Positions 1-7,568 are shown, counted from the stretch's first letter. The stretch is 33,219 nt of DNA from JAEUSE01 sp964648985 (GCA_964648985.1 CAZYMS010000017.1:1-33219); one strand, 5' to 3'. Made by a program: numbers and translations. The notes: generated by a model not told the origin, from the letters alone.

Positions 1-18
1 TTTAGTGAGTGTTTTCTT

Positions 19-1041
19 TTATTCTGGAATGAGAGCGAGATCATCTTCGGGTGTGGGTTCAACTGACCATTTGTTATTGTCTAGGCGTTTTAAAGTTCCT
101 GGGAATACGAAGCCAGCTGCAAAGCGATGTCCGCCTCCCCCGAACGCTTGCGCCAGGTTGCCTACGTCTATACCCCCGCCTCCCTTTTCTGGGTCGCTCC
201 TAAGGCTGCCTTTTATCACTTGTCCGTCCTGTTTTAAAAATAAGGCGAAATCAGCTTCGGGTACTTTGTTAAGGGTTTCCACTATCCCTTCAAACGCAGC
301 TAGTGGTGGGTTCCCAAGCTCCTCCAGGTCGTCACTGGTAATGATGGAACAAATCATCTTTTTTTCTATGTCCAGCCAAGCATTCTGAAGCGCTTTTCCC
401 CACGCGCGTAGCGCTGCCGCATTTTTTCCTTTAAATGTATGCTTTGCTACGAGCGTCGTGCGTGCACCCTTGCGCATCAGTTCACTTGCGGCTTTGAGAG
501 TCGAAGGTTTTGTATTGCTATGCAAAAATGAGCCCGTGTCTGTAATTATCCCCGTGAGGAGGCAGGTGGCAATGTCAGATGTTATGGGCCAGCCAATCGC
601 TTTGAAGAAATTGTAGGTAAGCTCTGCAACCGAAGACGCATTCTGATCTACCACGTTTATATCACCGTATTGTTGATTGTCGGGGTGGTGGTCGAAGTTT
701 ATTATGGTTGCTTTAGCCTGTCCCAGCCGTAGTATCCCCGTCCGTTCTAGGTTAGAACATCCTGAGATTACAATAACGTCTGGCGAGAAGGTTTGCGGGA
801 ATTCGCCAGTAACTTCATTGTAACCAGGGAGGAATTTTAATTGACTCGGCACTCCTCCCTTGATTCCTATTAGGACATTTTTCCCACTTTTTTTTAAAGC
901 GTGATACAGCGCAAGTACAGTGCCGAGGTCGTCACCGTCCGTTCGTTCGTGGGTTGTAAAGAAGATGCTCTGCGCTTCTTGTAGCGCAAATTGCGCTGTG
1001 TGAAATGCAGTAATAAGGTCTTGGGGAGCTGGTATTGTCAT
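19..1041 (-). CDS. nrnA: DHH/DHHA1 phosphoesterase, NrnA-like (oligoribonuclease / pAp phosphatase)
   Basis: A 340-residue DHH-family phosphoesterase. The family cleaves short RNA or DNA oligonucleotides (nanoRNA) or removes phosphate from pAp in the cytoplasm using two metal ions. Visible motifs are HERTDGD at 31-37 (the usual HxNPDGD position), the signature DHH at 117-119 within NFDHHPDN, TDTGSF at 168-173, and the substrate-binding GGGGH loop at 301-305 in the DHHA1 domain. The segment VISGCSNLERTG near 91-102 carries Cys where many members have Asp. It is the last gene of infB-rbfA-nrnA on the minus strand, 23 bases after rbfA, an order common in bacteria and consistent with co-transcription. 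No Shine-Dalgarno is visible before the ATG. The family is secure; whether the substrate is nanoRNA, pAp or c-di-AMP products cannot be read from sequence. Confidence 0.9.
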   Translation of the reverse strand: MTIPAPQDLITAFHTAQFALQEAQSIFFTTHERTDGDDLGTVLALYHALKKSGKNVLIGIKGGVPSQLKFLPGYNEVTGEFPQTFSPDVIVISGCSNLERTGILRLGQAKATIINFDHHPDNQQYGDINVVDQNASSVAELTYNFFKAIGWPITSDIATCLLTGIITDTGSFLHSNTKPSTLKAASELMRKGARTTLVAKHTFKGKNAAALRAWGKALQNAWLDIEKKMICSIITSDDLEELGNPPLAAFEGIVETLNKVPEADFALFLKQDGQVIKGSLRSDPEKGGGGIDVGNLAQAFGGGGHRFAAGFVFPGTLKRLDNNKWSVEPTPEDDLALIPE

Positions 1042-1064
1042 GATGCTGCGTTTTCGAACCGGAC

Positions 1065-1412
1065 CTAATCTAACTTATCAAGTATCTCCGAAATATGTTG
1101 GGCGAAACGAGGGGATGTATCAAGCTCAAACTGTATCCGGGGGATGATTTTCATGGGAAGCGTTCTATTCACATCACCTTGAATATCGTAGATATTTTTT
1201 TTAAGTACCGCTAGAATGGTGGCATCGTCGCCTCCGAGAATAGACAGCCACACTTTAGCGTGGCGCATGTCACCACTTACCTCTACTTTGGTTACTGTTA
1301 CGAGCGCTTTTTGGTCGCTTGTATACCCAGCAACGAGAGGGCCTAGCAACTCCTGCATTAGACTTTCAAGTCTTTCAACACGCAATTTTGGCTCTTTAGT
1401 AGATTTAGGCAT
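1065..1412 (-). CDS. rbfA: 30S ribosome-binding factor A
   Basis: A 115-residue RbfA. In other bacteria it is a small KH-fold protein that binds the 30S subunit, helps 16S rRNA 5'-end maturation and supports growth in the cold. The segment VSGDMRHAKVWLSILGG (about 45-61) matches the conserved S-x-D-x-(R/K)-x-A-x-V-(Y/W)-(V/L)-S motif, and the C-terminal IIPRIQFELDTSPRFAQHISEILDKL matches the family's final strand and helix. Length is normal. It lies between infB (77 bases upstream) and the DHH gene (23 bases downstream). The infB-rbfA gap contains a TATACAAT-like -10 and a small AGCCT/AGGCT hairpin, so an internal promoter or attenuator is possible but unproven. Confidence 0.93.
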   Translation of the reverse strand: MPKSTKEPKLRVERLESLMQELLGPLVAGYTSDQKALVTVTKVEVSGDMRHAKVWLSILGGDDATILAVLKKNIYDIQGDVNRTLPMKIIPRIQFELDTSPRFAQHISEILDKLD

Positions 1413-1489
1413 ATGAATACTCTGTAGTGAATGCTAAGTGCAAAGCCTTACGAGGCTCTTGGGCGGCTTTTATTGTATACTCAAGCGTA

Positions 1490-3412
1490 TTACAGGCTTT
1501 TTTGTTTCAGGGTTTCTTCAAATGACTCAAGCGTATCTCCAACTTGAACCTTTATAGTGGTTTTAAGCTTCATGCCAAATTCTCTTCCGCTGGCAACTTC
1601 TTTTGTCGCCACTTTGCTTTCCTGTAGTTCTAAAATTTCAGCACGGCCGAGCTCTGTATCGCCTCGCCATATGCTAAGTATCTTATTTTTTCGTAGCTCG
1701 CCACTTTTCACGATTCCGCCAATAATCATTTGTCCTTTTTCAGTACGGAACAAAGCAAGGACTTCTCCTTTGCCGAACGTGGTATGCTCGTATTCAGGCG
1801 TAAATAGCTTGACTACCGCACTAGTGATATCTTCCAAAAGTTCGTAAATGACCTCATAGGAGTCTATGTTTACTTGTTTTTGCTTGGCAAGATTAATTGC
1901 TTTTGGATTGGTTTTCGTACGGAATGCAATTATAGTAGCTCTACTGCTCGATGCTAGAAGTACGTCAGATTCGTTGATTTCACCTACGCCCTGGCTAATA
2001 ACTTGTATGCTTACTTCGTCGTTTTTTAGCTTTCCTAGCGACTGCGAAATGGCTTCAAGACTACCAGCCACATCCGCTTTAATAATCAAATTCAAGCTTT
2101 TGCTTGTGGCATCACCCTGAAGTTGCTTTTTGGTTCTTAGTTTATGGCTTCGAGTCTGCCTTAAAACAAAATCTGCAGAAGCTTTCGCTTTCTCAATTTG
2201 GTCCATGCTCTGCAAAATATCACCCGCTTCTGGTGCTATTGAAAAACCAGAAATTTCCACAGGAGTTGCTGGAGTCGCTACTTTTAGTTTTCTGCCACGT
2301 TCGTCTTCTAGGCTCTTAACGCGACCAAAGCTACCACCGGCGACCACTATGTCACCTAAGCGCAGAGTTCCATTTTGAATTATCACGGTAGCGACAGCGC
2401 CCTTACCTCTCTCTGTGTGGGACTCGATAACAGTACCAACAGTTTTACCATTTGGATTTGCTTTAAAGCTTTCTACTTCTGCTAAGAGAAGGATCATATC
2501 TAGTAACTGATCTATTCCTTTACTCTGCTTAGCAGAAACCTCCACTGCGATGGTTTTACCGCCCCACTCTTCGGTAACTACCCCAAGGTTTGCAAGCTCC
2601 TGCTTTACCTTCATGGGATTGGCATTCTCTTTATCTACTTTATTGATCGCTACTATCAGCGGGACATCGGAAAACTTGGCGCGGTTAATTACCTCAACAG
2701 TTTGAGGTCTCACGCCGTCATCGGCCGCAACTACCAGTACTATAATATCAGTTACATTTGCTCCTCGGGCGCGCATCTCAGAGAACGCCTCATGCCCAGG
2801 TGTGTCTAAGAAAGTGATTGGTTTATTTTGATGTACTACTTGGTAGGCACCAATGTGCTGAGTAATACCACCCGATTCGCCGCCTACTACGTTTGTGCTT
2901 CGTATTGCGTCGAGAAGAGTTGTCTTTCCGTGGTCAACGTGTCCCATAACGGCCACTATAGGCGGTCGCACAACAAGGCTCTCGCTTGCTTCGTTGTTCA
3001 ATAGTTCCTGTAATTGGCCTGCACCAAGATCGGTTCCTGTTTTTTCTTCCGCAGTTACTTCGAAACCCATATCTTGGGCAATAATGGCCGCAGTATCGTA
3101 ATCAACTTCTTCGTTAATGGTGGCCATGACCCCATTTTGAATAAGAACCTTTATTATTTCAGTAACGGGTCGGTTTAACAGTGTTGCAAATTCCCTTACC
3201 TTGAGGAACGGAGGTATTTGGACCATTTTTGGTCCTGTAGGTAATTCTTGTGGTTCGTTCTTTTTTGCACTGAGGGCGTCGCTTATCTTACGTGCTAAAA
3301 AATTATCAATCTTATTGCTTCGAGGGGGTATGGCAAAGCCCGCTGCAGCGGCTTTTGTCCGTAGCTCTGGGATTGACATGTTTAGTTGAGAAGATAAGCT
3401 GGAGAGATTCAT
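1490..3412 (-). CDS. infB: translation initiation factor IF-2
   Basis: A 640-residue initiation factor 2, a GTPase that places fMet-tRNA on the 30S subunit and promotes subunit joining. The N-terminal extension is short (first about 60 residues) and is followed by the IF2_N-type region at about 65-115. The G domain shows G1 GHVDHGKT at 157-164, the G2 region GGITQHIGAY at 181-190, G3 DTPGH at 203-207, and G4 NKVD at 257-260, with SAKQSKG as G5. The C-terminal domains II-IV follow at normal length. All catalytic motifs are intact. It heads the infB-rbfA-nrnA cluster; nusA is not next to it. The ATG at 3412 follows a perfect 26-bp hairpin and a T6 run, which suggests control in the leader (see that entry). 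A weak AAGGA/TAGGA lies in the hairpin's 3' arm. Confidence 0.97.
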   Translation of the reverse strand: MNLSSLSSQLNMSIPELRTKAAAAGFAIPPRSNKIDNFLARKISDALSAKKNEPQELPTGPKMVQIPPFLKVREFATLLNRPVTEIIKVLIQNGVMATINEEVDYDTAAIIAQDMGFEVTAEEKTGTDLGAGQLQELLNNEASESLVVRPPIVAVMGHVDHGKTTLLDAIRSTNVVGGESGGITQHIGAYQVVHQNKPITFLDTPGHEAFSEMRARGANVTDIIVLVVAADDGVRPQTVEVINRAKFSDVPLIVAINKVDKENANPMKVKQELANLGVVTEEWGGKTIAVEVSAKQSKGIDQLLDMILLLAEVESFKANPNGKTVGTVIESHTERGKGAVATVIIQNGTLRLGDIVVAGGSFGRVKSLEDERGRKLKVATPATPVEISGFSIAPEAGDILQSMDQIEKAKASADFVLRQTRSHKLRTKKQLQGDATSKSLNLIIKADVAGSLEAISQSLGKLKNDEVSIQVISQGVGEINESDVLLASSSRATIIAFRTKTNPKAINLAKQKQVNIDSYEVIYELLEDITSAVVKLFTPEYEHTTFGKGEVLALFRTEKGQMIIGGIVKSGELRKNKILSIWRGDTELGRAEILELQESKVATKEVASGREFGMKLKTTIKVQVGDTLESFEETLKQKSL

Positions 3413-3422
3413 GAAAAAATTC

Positions 3423-3481
3423 CTAATCCTTATTCTTTGTTTATCTAGAGTAAAGCTAGATAAACAAAGAATAAGGATTAG
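3423..3481 (-). promoter_or_regulatory. perfect 26-bp leader hairpin upstream of infB
   Basis: Bases 3423-3448 and 3456-3481 are perfect reverse complements (26 bp) separated by a 7-base loop. On the minus strand the stem is followed by two A residues, a T6 run and C, and then the infB ATG. The only purine-rich stretches that could serve as a ribosome binding site (AAGGA, TAGGA) sit at the 3' edge of the stem. A TATAAT hexamer at 3492-3487 puts the transcript start at about 3480, so the RNA would begin with this hairpin. The layout fits an attenuator-like terminator or a structure that hides the start site. An inserted palindromic repeat is the alternative. The stem is seen directly; the role is inferred. 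Confidence 0.7.
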
Positions 3482-3486
3482 TAGGT

Positions 3487-3516
3487 ATTATAAGCGCGTA
3501 TCTGTTAAATTGTACA
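3487..3516 (-). promoter_or_regulatory. putative promoter of infB operon
   Basis: On the minus strand, TATAAT at 3492-3487 is preceded 18 bases upstream by TGTACA (4 of 6 matches to the -35 consensus) at 3516-3511. The predicted start falls at about 3480, the outer base of the infB leader hairpin. Confidence 0.5.
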
Positions 3517-3644
3517 GAAAATGTAAGGAAAAAGCAAGTAAGTGAAACACAGAAGGCAGAATCACGAAGTATGAATTATGTAACACATATAAGAAAATAG
3601 TCCCATCATCTTTAATTCTACATTCTTAATTTATACTTCCGCAA

Positions 3645-4490
3645 TCAAAAGGTTCTTTGTTTCCCTACAATCATTCTCTGCCTGCGTCCCGTCATGGTAA
3701 CAACAGCCGGAAATTTGGCTACAGTGCGGCCGAACATGGTAAGAGCCGAGCCTTTTGGCTCTAGAAATTCAACAGATTTGCACTTTATCACTGTTGGGTT
3801 TGGCAGGTCTTCCAGTTGGCCACGTACTAATGTGTCTCTCAGTTTCAACGTGTCTGTTTTGCTCATTCGCTCGATGAGGAGTAAGTCCAGAAAACCATCA
3901 GTGGGATTGGCGATTCTCTCTTGTTTCGAAGATGTGCTGCGACTATTCACCAAAAGGCCGCCAAGTCCTTGTATGTCTAATGTATACGAGTCATCAATTT
4001 TAAACCTCCAATTCGTGCTCGGTCTTGATAAAAGTTGTATGGTTTTCCATATGCCTGCCTGCTCAAGATTGTGACTCGTAATGCCAAATTCGAGGAAGCT
4101 CATAAAATGGAAGCTGCCGGTGGCGGCCAGATCTAGATTAACTATACGCCTTGCGGCAATAATCTTTATACCCGTTTGCAAGTTGGGTATGCCCAATATG
4201 GTTGCTAAGTAGGAGTTTTCAGGGTCTAATGGAAGGAATCCCAATAAAAAATCTCGACTTTTAAGACCAGCCAGTACTTGATTAAGTGTGTCATCGCTGC
4301 CGCAGGCAATTATAGTAGTGGCTCCACGACTGGCTGCCGCATCTACCAGGTCCGGAATAGAGCGCAGCGTAGTGACCCTTCCTATTTCTCCAGAAATATT
4401 AAATTCGTGCAATAAACCCTGCAGCTGGACTTGTAGCTGTTCAAATTTCGGTAAGGATAGTTTCCCCGGGTCAAGGATGTAGTAATACAT
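3645..4490 (-). CDS. divergent diacylglycerol kinase / LCB5-YegS-like lipid kinase
   Basis: A 281-residue protein with the outline of the DAGK catalytic-domain family, which phosphorylates lipid alcohols such as diacylglycerol with ATP at the cytoplasmic membrane face. ACGSDDTLNQVLAGL (62-76) aligns with the family's GGDGT(L/I)NEV motif, and GFLPLDPENSYLATILGIP (84-102) aligns with the GxxPxGTGNDFAR segment. Near the end, NPTDGFLDLLLIE matches the DGxLDV element. The nucleotide-binding GGDGT is altered to GSDDT and the GTGND to DPENS, so phosphate binding may be weakened or lost. No signal peptide or membrane helix is visible. It lies between bactofilin and infB on the same strand. The gap to bactofilin is filled by a repeat-based hairpin, and that to infB by about 160 bases with the infB promoter. 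Family call is moderate; catalytic activity is doubtful. Confidence 0.7.
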   Translation of the reverse strand: MYYYILDPGKLSLPKFEQLQVQLQGLLHEFNISGEIGRVTTLRSIPDLVDAAASRGATTIIACGSDDTLNQVLAGLKSRDFLLGFLPLDPENSYLATILGIPNLQTGIKIIAARRIVNLDLAATGSFHFMSFLEFGITSHNLEQAGIWKTIQLLSRPSTNWRFKIDDSYTLDIQGLGGLLVNSRSTSSKQERIANPTDGFLDLLLIERMSKTDTLKLRDTLVRGQLEDLPNPTVIKCKSVEFLEPKGSALTMFGRTVAKFPAVVTMTGRRQRMIVGKQRTF

Positions 4491-4497
4491 AAGGAAA

Positions 4498-4593
4498 AAT
4501 TCCTAATGAACTAATTTCTAATGTCTAATGAAGGAGCCTATAAAGCATAACTTTATAGTTACATTAGGAATTAGATATTAGATATTAGGAATT
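4498..4593 (-). repeat. heptad-repeat inverted repeat between bactofilin and the DAGK-like gene
   Basis: Arms at about 4498-4530 and 4562-4593 are imperfect reverse complements built from 7-base units of the form NNATTAG (right arm: ACATTAG, GAATTAG, ATATTAG, ATATTAG) and their complements CTAAT on the left. Inside lies a second, perfect 8-bp hairpin (4538-4545 with 4551-4558, loop 4546-4550). On the minus strand the structure ends in ATTAGGAATTTTTCC just before the DAGK-like ATG, the same end motif as before infB. It may end bactofilin transcription or control the next gene. Confidence 0.65.
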
Positions 4594-4602
4594 GGCTTCG
4601 GT

Positions 4603-5001
4603 TTAGCTTTCTGGTTCTGGATCGCCAACTTTTTTGGTTGTTTGCTTCTCATTGGATACAGCTCCCATATTACACTTTCCCGAGAACTGTGCCCCATCTT
4701 CTACTCGGAGGATGCCACAGCTAATGTCTCCTACAAGTCTACCCGCGCTTTCAAGAACAAGACTGCTGGTTACTTTTATATTTCCTTGTACTTCGCCAGC
4801 TATGGTGCAATTACCAGCTAAAATATCGGCAGTAATTTTTGCTGACTCCCCTACATATACGTTTTGTGTCGTCTTAACTTTTCCATTTACCTGGCCTTCA
4901 ATTCTTATGTTGCCCTCGGAATTGAGATCTCCTTGAATTTTAACAGAAGGCCCAACTACAGTTTCTGCGGCGTTTGCGCCGTTATCTTCATTTTTATCCA
5001 T
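4603..5001 (-). CDS. bactofilin (polymer-forming cytoskeletal protein)
   Basis: A 132-residue bactofilin, a right-handed beta-helix protein that polymerises without nucleotide and scaffolds envelope or cell-shape functions. The core at about 13-115 shows the repeating pattern VVGPSVKIQGDLNSEGNIRI, EGQVNGKVKTTQNVYVGESA, KITADILAGNCTIAGEVQGN and IKVTSSLVLESAGRLVGDIS typical of DUF583. Short disordered tails flank it, with an acidic C-terminus. I chose the ATG at 5001. The frame runs upstream to a TTG at 5088, but that stretch contains a good promoter (5088-5060), so the longer form would start inside the -35 box. A single Cys lies in GNCTIAG and others in ISCGIL and GKCNMG. It is divergent from the small membrane gene at 5144. 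Confidence 0.92.
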   Translation of the reverse strand: MDKNEDNGANAAETVVGPSVKIQGDLNSEGNIRIEGQVNGKVKTTQNVYVGESAKITADILAGNCTIAGEVQGNIKVTSSLVLESAGRLVGDISCGILRVEDGAQFSGKCNMGAVSNEKQTTKKVGDPEPES

Positions 5002-5059
5002 ATGGGGGGTGCCTTTTTGGGCTTTTAATAGCAACGAATGTTTAGTGCGCTGTGGCGCT

Positions 5060-5088
5060 ATTGTACCATCGTTATCCATTGCTTTCAA
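5060..5088 (-). promoter_or_regulatory. promoter of bactofilin
   Basis: On the minus strand TTGAAA (5088-5083), 17 bases, then TACAAT (5065-5060), with TGG directly before the -10 (extended -10). The predicted leader to the ATG at 5001 is about 50 bases. This element decides the bactofilin start. Confidence 0.7.
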
Positions 5089-5143
5089 ATTGATTTTTTG
5101 CTATGTTTACTGTGTTATAAATTACAAACTACCTTTCTATTGT

Positions 5144-5350
5144 ATGTCAAAAAAGAAGCATTCTCAGACAAGAAATACAGAAGTCACACATAGTTCTGCT
5201 GAAGCAGCAGAGTATAAAATTATAGGTCATGATCTGTCTCGTGTAATCCTTCTAAATGTGCTATACCTTGCCGGTTTACTCATTATCTATTACACGAATC
5301 AAAACTCTCGTTATCTTGAGCATTTTTTTAGTCGAGTCTTTCATTGGTAA
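5144..5350 (+). CDS. small single-pass membrane protein, unknown function
   Basis: A 68-residue protein not recognised as a named family. The first about 30 residues are polar and basic (MSKKKHSQTR...), then SRVILLNVLYLAGLLIIYY (about 36-54) forms one membrane helix, followed by a short basic tail. The reading frame extends upstream but the ATG at 5144 is preferred: an extended -10 (TGTTATAAA, 5113-5121) sits just upstream, giving a leader of about 16 bases. It is divergent from bactofilin and ends 13 bases before the tRNA-Ala hairpin on the other strand. By helix order the N-terminus is probably cytoplasmic. The context suggests an envelope role, but nothing in the sequence says which. Confidence 0.6.
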   Translation: MSKKKHSQTRNTEVTHSSAEAAEYKIIGHDLSRVILLNVLYLAGLLIIYYTNQNSRYLEHFFSRVFHW

Positions 5351-5362
5351 TAGAATACAGAG

Positions 5363-5404
5363 ACCAAACAAAACACCTCACATACGTGAGGTGTTTTGTT
5401 TGGT
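5363..5404 (-). terminator. perfect hairpin overlapping the tRNA-Ala(GGC) CCA end
   Basis: Bases 5363-5381 pair perfectly with 5386-5404 (19 bp, 4-base loop). On the minus strand the 5' arm begins with the discriminator A and the CCA of tRNA-Ala, so the terminator and the mature 3' end share bases. It could also stop transcription from the small plus-strand gene ending at 5350. Confidence 0.7.
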
Positions 5405-5474
5405 GGACCTATGGAGAATCGAACTCCACACTCATCCATGCCATGGATGCGTATTACCACTATACTATAGGCCC
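5401..5474 (-). tRNA. tRNA-Ala(GGC)
   Basis: Cloverleaf on the minus strand: acceptor GGGCCTA with TAGGTCC, including the alanine identity pair G3-T70; anticodon stem CATCC/GGATG with loop ATGGCAT, anticodon GGC; T-arm GGAG-TTCGATT-CTCC. Discriminator A and CCA are encoded (5404-5401). Reads GCC/GCU. Confidence 0.93.
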
Positions 5475-5530
5475 ATTATTACAATCTACGCGTGCGTATT
5501 GTATCGCGGCTTGATTTTGTAGTCAACTAG

Positions 5531-5812
5531 TTATTGTAGCGAGCTGGTTGGTTTAGCACTTGGTAGTTTTTGCTGCTGTGTTTGTTGTAAAAGTTGTCTC
5601 CAGCTGTCCACTTCTCGCCTAAATGCTGGTATTATTCCAATAATATTTAAGGCCCAACCTAGTACGACAAGTGCTATAACAAAACCTAATACGTATCCAA
5701 ATCCAGTAAATAACCCGTGGAGTAAAGACCGCCACCATGAATGGCCTCGCTGAATTCTAATTAAGTTTAGGTTTAAATTTTCTAAATGCTTCTTGAGCTC
5801 TGGATCAATCAT
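5531..5812 (-). CDS. DUF5665-like small membrane protein
   Basis: A 93-residue protein resembling DUF5665 membrane proteins. An amphipathic N-terminal part (LKKHLENLNLNLIRIQRGHSW) leads into a Gly-rich hydrophobic stretch, LLHGLFTGFGYVLGFVIALVVLGWALNIIGIIPAF (about 31-65), long enough for one helix or a helix plus re-entrant segment. The tail is polar and Gln-rich. The family is found next to envelope genes but has no assigned activity to my knowledge. It sits between tRNA-Ala and tRNA-Arg on the same strand. Start is the only sensible ATG. Confidence 0.7.
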   Translation of the reverse strand: MIDPELKKHLENLNLNLIRIQRGHSWWRSLLHGLFTGFGYVLGFVIALVVLGWALNIIGIIPAFRREVDSWRQLLQQTQQQKLPSAKPTSSLQ

Positions 5813-5888
5813 GTTATTTCTTTGCTTGGGTTTTATTTTATCAAACTTTTATGAACGTACCTAAAATAAATGGGAGCTTAGTCTTGAT

Positions 5889-5963
5889 TGGTCTCCTCGG
5901 TAGGAATCGAACCTACATCTAGACGTTAGGAGTGTCTTGTTCTATCCATTGAACTACGGGGAG
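5889..5963 (-). tRNA. tRNA-Arg(CCT)
   Basis: Cloverleaf on the minus strand: D-stem GTTC/GAAC, anticodon loop CTCCTAA (anticodon CCT, reads AGG), T-arm GTAGG-TTCGATT-CCTAC, discriminator A, encoded CCA. Two non-canonical pairs are seen: C5-A68 in the acceptor and A31-C39 closing the anticodon stem. Confidence 0.85.
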
Positions 5964-6084
5964 GAAAGGGATCGGTGGCTGTATGTATTTTATAATGTAA
6001 TCAGCTTAGGCAATTGTAACATGAAATTGTATTTCAATCTCATTTAAGCCGGTTTGTGGCTGGCCGAGAGGTAGAACAATAGTC

Positions 6085-6097
6085 TACAATTAGCTTA
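6085..6097 (+). promoter_or_regulatory. -10 element 6 bases before the O-antigen ligase-like ATG (leaderless candidate)
   Basis: TACAAT at 6085-6090 ends 6 bases before the ATG at 6097, so transcription would begin at or next to the A of the start codon. No convincing -35 at 17 bases. Confidence 0.4.
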
Positions 6098-7479
6098 TGG
6101 CCCTCATAATGGAAAAAAGCACCATTCCTACCTCTCAGGATTTACGTATAACCTTTGCTAGACTGCTTTTTGTTTTTATTGTTTTATGTCTGTTTATAAA
6201 CATACGATATCCTATTTTGGATAGTTTTTCTGATTTTCTCGGAGAGAAGAAAGATTTTACTATATTCTTCTTTAATGTAAGCGACATTTTAATTTTTTGC
6301 TTATTGATAAGCTGTTTATTTTTGTCTAATTCATCAAGAAAAAATTATACCACGTGGCGAGATTCCATTTTTTACAGTTTTTTGCCATTATCGCTCATGG
6401 TTGTAGCATTCATCTCATTCTTCAGTAATTTTAGAAACTTAACGGTACCTATAATATCTTTATATTATTTACTATATATTACTAAAGGAATTGTTTTACA
6501 TGAAACAATTAAAGATTTGAAGATTAGGCTGTATAACCTTTTTATTACTATTTTTTTAGGTTCTCTTTCATTAGTTTCCTTGCTTGCGATCTACCAATTT
6601 ACAACACAGCATGATTTAGGCTTGCAAGTTCTTGGGGAGTCAATCATTGGCCCATATATATGGGGAGTTGCTAAGGTTGAGGCTCTGGGCCAGGTTTTTT
6701 TACGGAGTTATGGGATTTTCCCGCATCCAAATATCTTGGGTGCCTTCTTGGTTTTTGGGATCATATTGGCAACAGGCAGTGCCTTAGGGAACGCTGCTCA
6801 AGGCAAGGTAAAGGAATATCTTGGAACAATTTTTCTCATTAATCTCTTTATTTTTGCTTTATTTTTGACATTTTCCCGCGCAGGCTGGCTTGGGGCTGGC
6901 TTAGGACTAACTCTTTATGCATATTTCACGTGGAACAAAAGACGATTGGTAGGTATTAAGAGATATTATTTGATCTTTACTTCAGTGTTTATTAGCACTC
7001 TGGTTGTCGCCTCCATTATGCTTCCATTTATTAGGCAGCGGGGGAATGTTTTCGATAAAGCCTACCAGGAAAGAAAAAGTTATAATTCTGCTGCGCACGA
7101 GATTATTGTGGCCCATCCGGTTTTAGGAATTGGGCCGGGTGAGTCCTTGATTCACATGAAACAATATCTGGGAGTTGGTTTTAGGCCTTGGGAGGTGCAA
7201 CCAATTCACAACTATTACTTATTGCTTGGTGCAGAAATAGGATTGCTAGGTCTTGCGCTTTTCATTTTGTATTTTGGCTATGGTTTTGAGCTTTGGTGGA
7301 AGGCAATTAAACAGAGTAATTTTGCAATAATGACCCTCGGCATAGGGTCTATAGCTTGTTTGATTCTAATGTTTTTTGATCATTATTTTTATACATTTCA
7401 ATCCACAGTGTTGCTATTCTGGATTTGGAGCGGTTTGTTTATCGCGGAGGTTGCACATGAAACAGTTCCTGTTGAGTAG
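6097..7479 (+). CDS. O-antigen ligase / polymerase-like membrane protein (Wzy_C family)
   Basis: A 460-residue multispanning membrane protein with about ten or more hydrophobic helices. The C-terminal half has O-antigen ligase (Wzy_C) features: FPHPNILGAFLVFG (about 208-221), FSRAGWLGAGLG (about 260-271), and after a long extracytoplasmic loop HPVLGIGPGES, then PIHNYYLLLGAEIGLLGL with the conserved His. This superfamily covers WaaL ligases, Wzy polymerases and protein O-glycosyltransferases, which move lipid-linked glycans on the outer face of the membrane; the exact acceptor cannot be told. The start is the ATG six bases after a TACAAT, suggesting a leaderless mRNA. No glycan genes adjoin it; the convergent neighbour is rlmH, separated by a bidirectional terminator. 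Confidence 0.82.
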   Translation: MALIMEKSTIPTSQDLRITFARLLFVFIVLCLFINIRYPILDSFSDFLGEKKDFTIFFFNVSDILIFCLLISCLFLSNSSRKNYTTWRDSIFYSFLPLSLMVVAFISFFSNFRNLTVPIISLYYLLYITKGIVLHETIKDLKIRLYNLFITIFLGSLSLVSLLAIYQFTTQHDLGLQVLGESIIGPYIWGVAKVEALGQVFLRSYGIFPHPNILGAFLVFGIILATGSALGNAAQGKVKEYLGTIFLINLFIFALFLTFSRAGWLGAGLGLTLYAYFTWNKRRLVGIKRYYLIFTSVFISTLVVASIMLPFIRQRGNVFDKAYQERKSYNSAAHEIIVAHPVLGIGPGESLIHMKQYLGVGFRPWEVQPIHNYYLLLGAEIGLLGLALFILYFGYGFELWWKAIKQSNFAIMTLGIGSIACLILMFFDHYFYTFQSTVLLFWIWSGLFIAEVAHETVPVE

Positions 7480-7504
7480 TCTTTTCAGTTTTTCCTCTTG
7501 GTCT

Positions 7505-7546
7505 TTTATAAAAACACTAGGTATAGGCACCTAGTGTTTTTATAAA
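7505..7546. terminator. bidirectional terminator between the O-antigen ligase-like gene and rlmH
   Basis: Perfect 18-bp stem, 7505-7522 with 7529-7546, 6-base loop. The stem edge is A-rich on one side and T-rich on the other, so it can terminate both convergent genes. Confidence 0.8.
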
Positions 7547-7568
7547 TTCAGTATCGTAGACGGGACAG

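Noticed and set aside
5002..5088. N-terminal extension of bactofilin
   Set aside because: Contains a TTGAAA-N17-TACAAT promoter, so transcription begins inside it.
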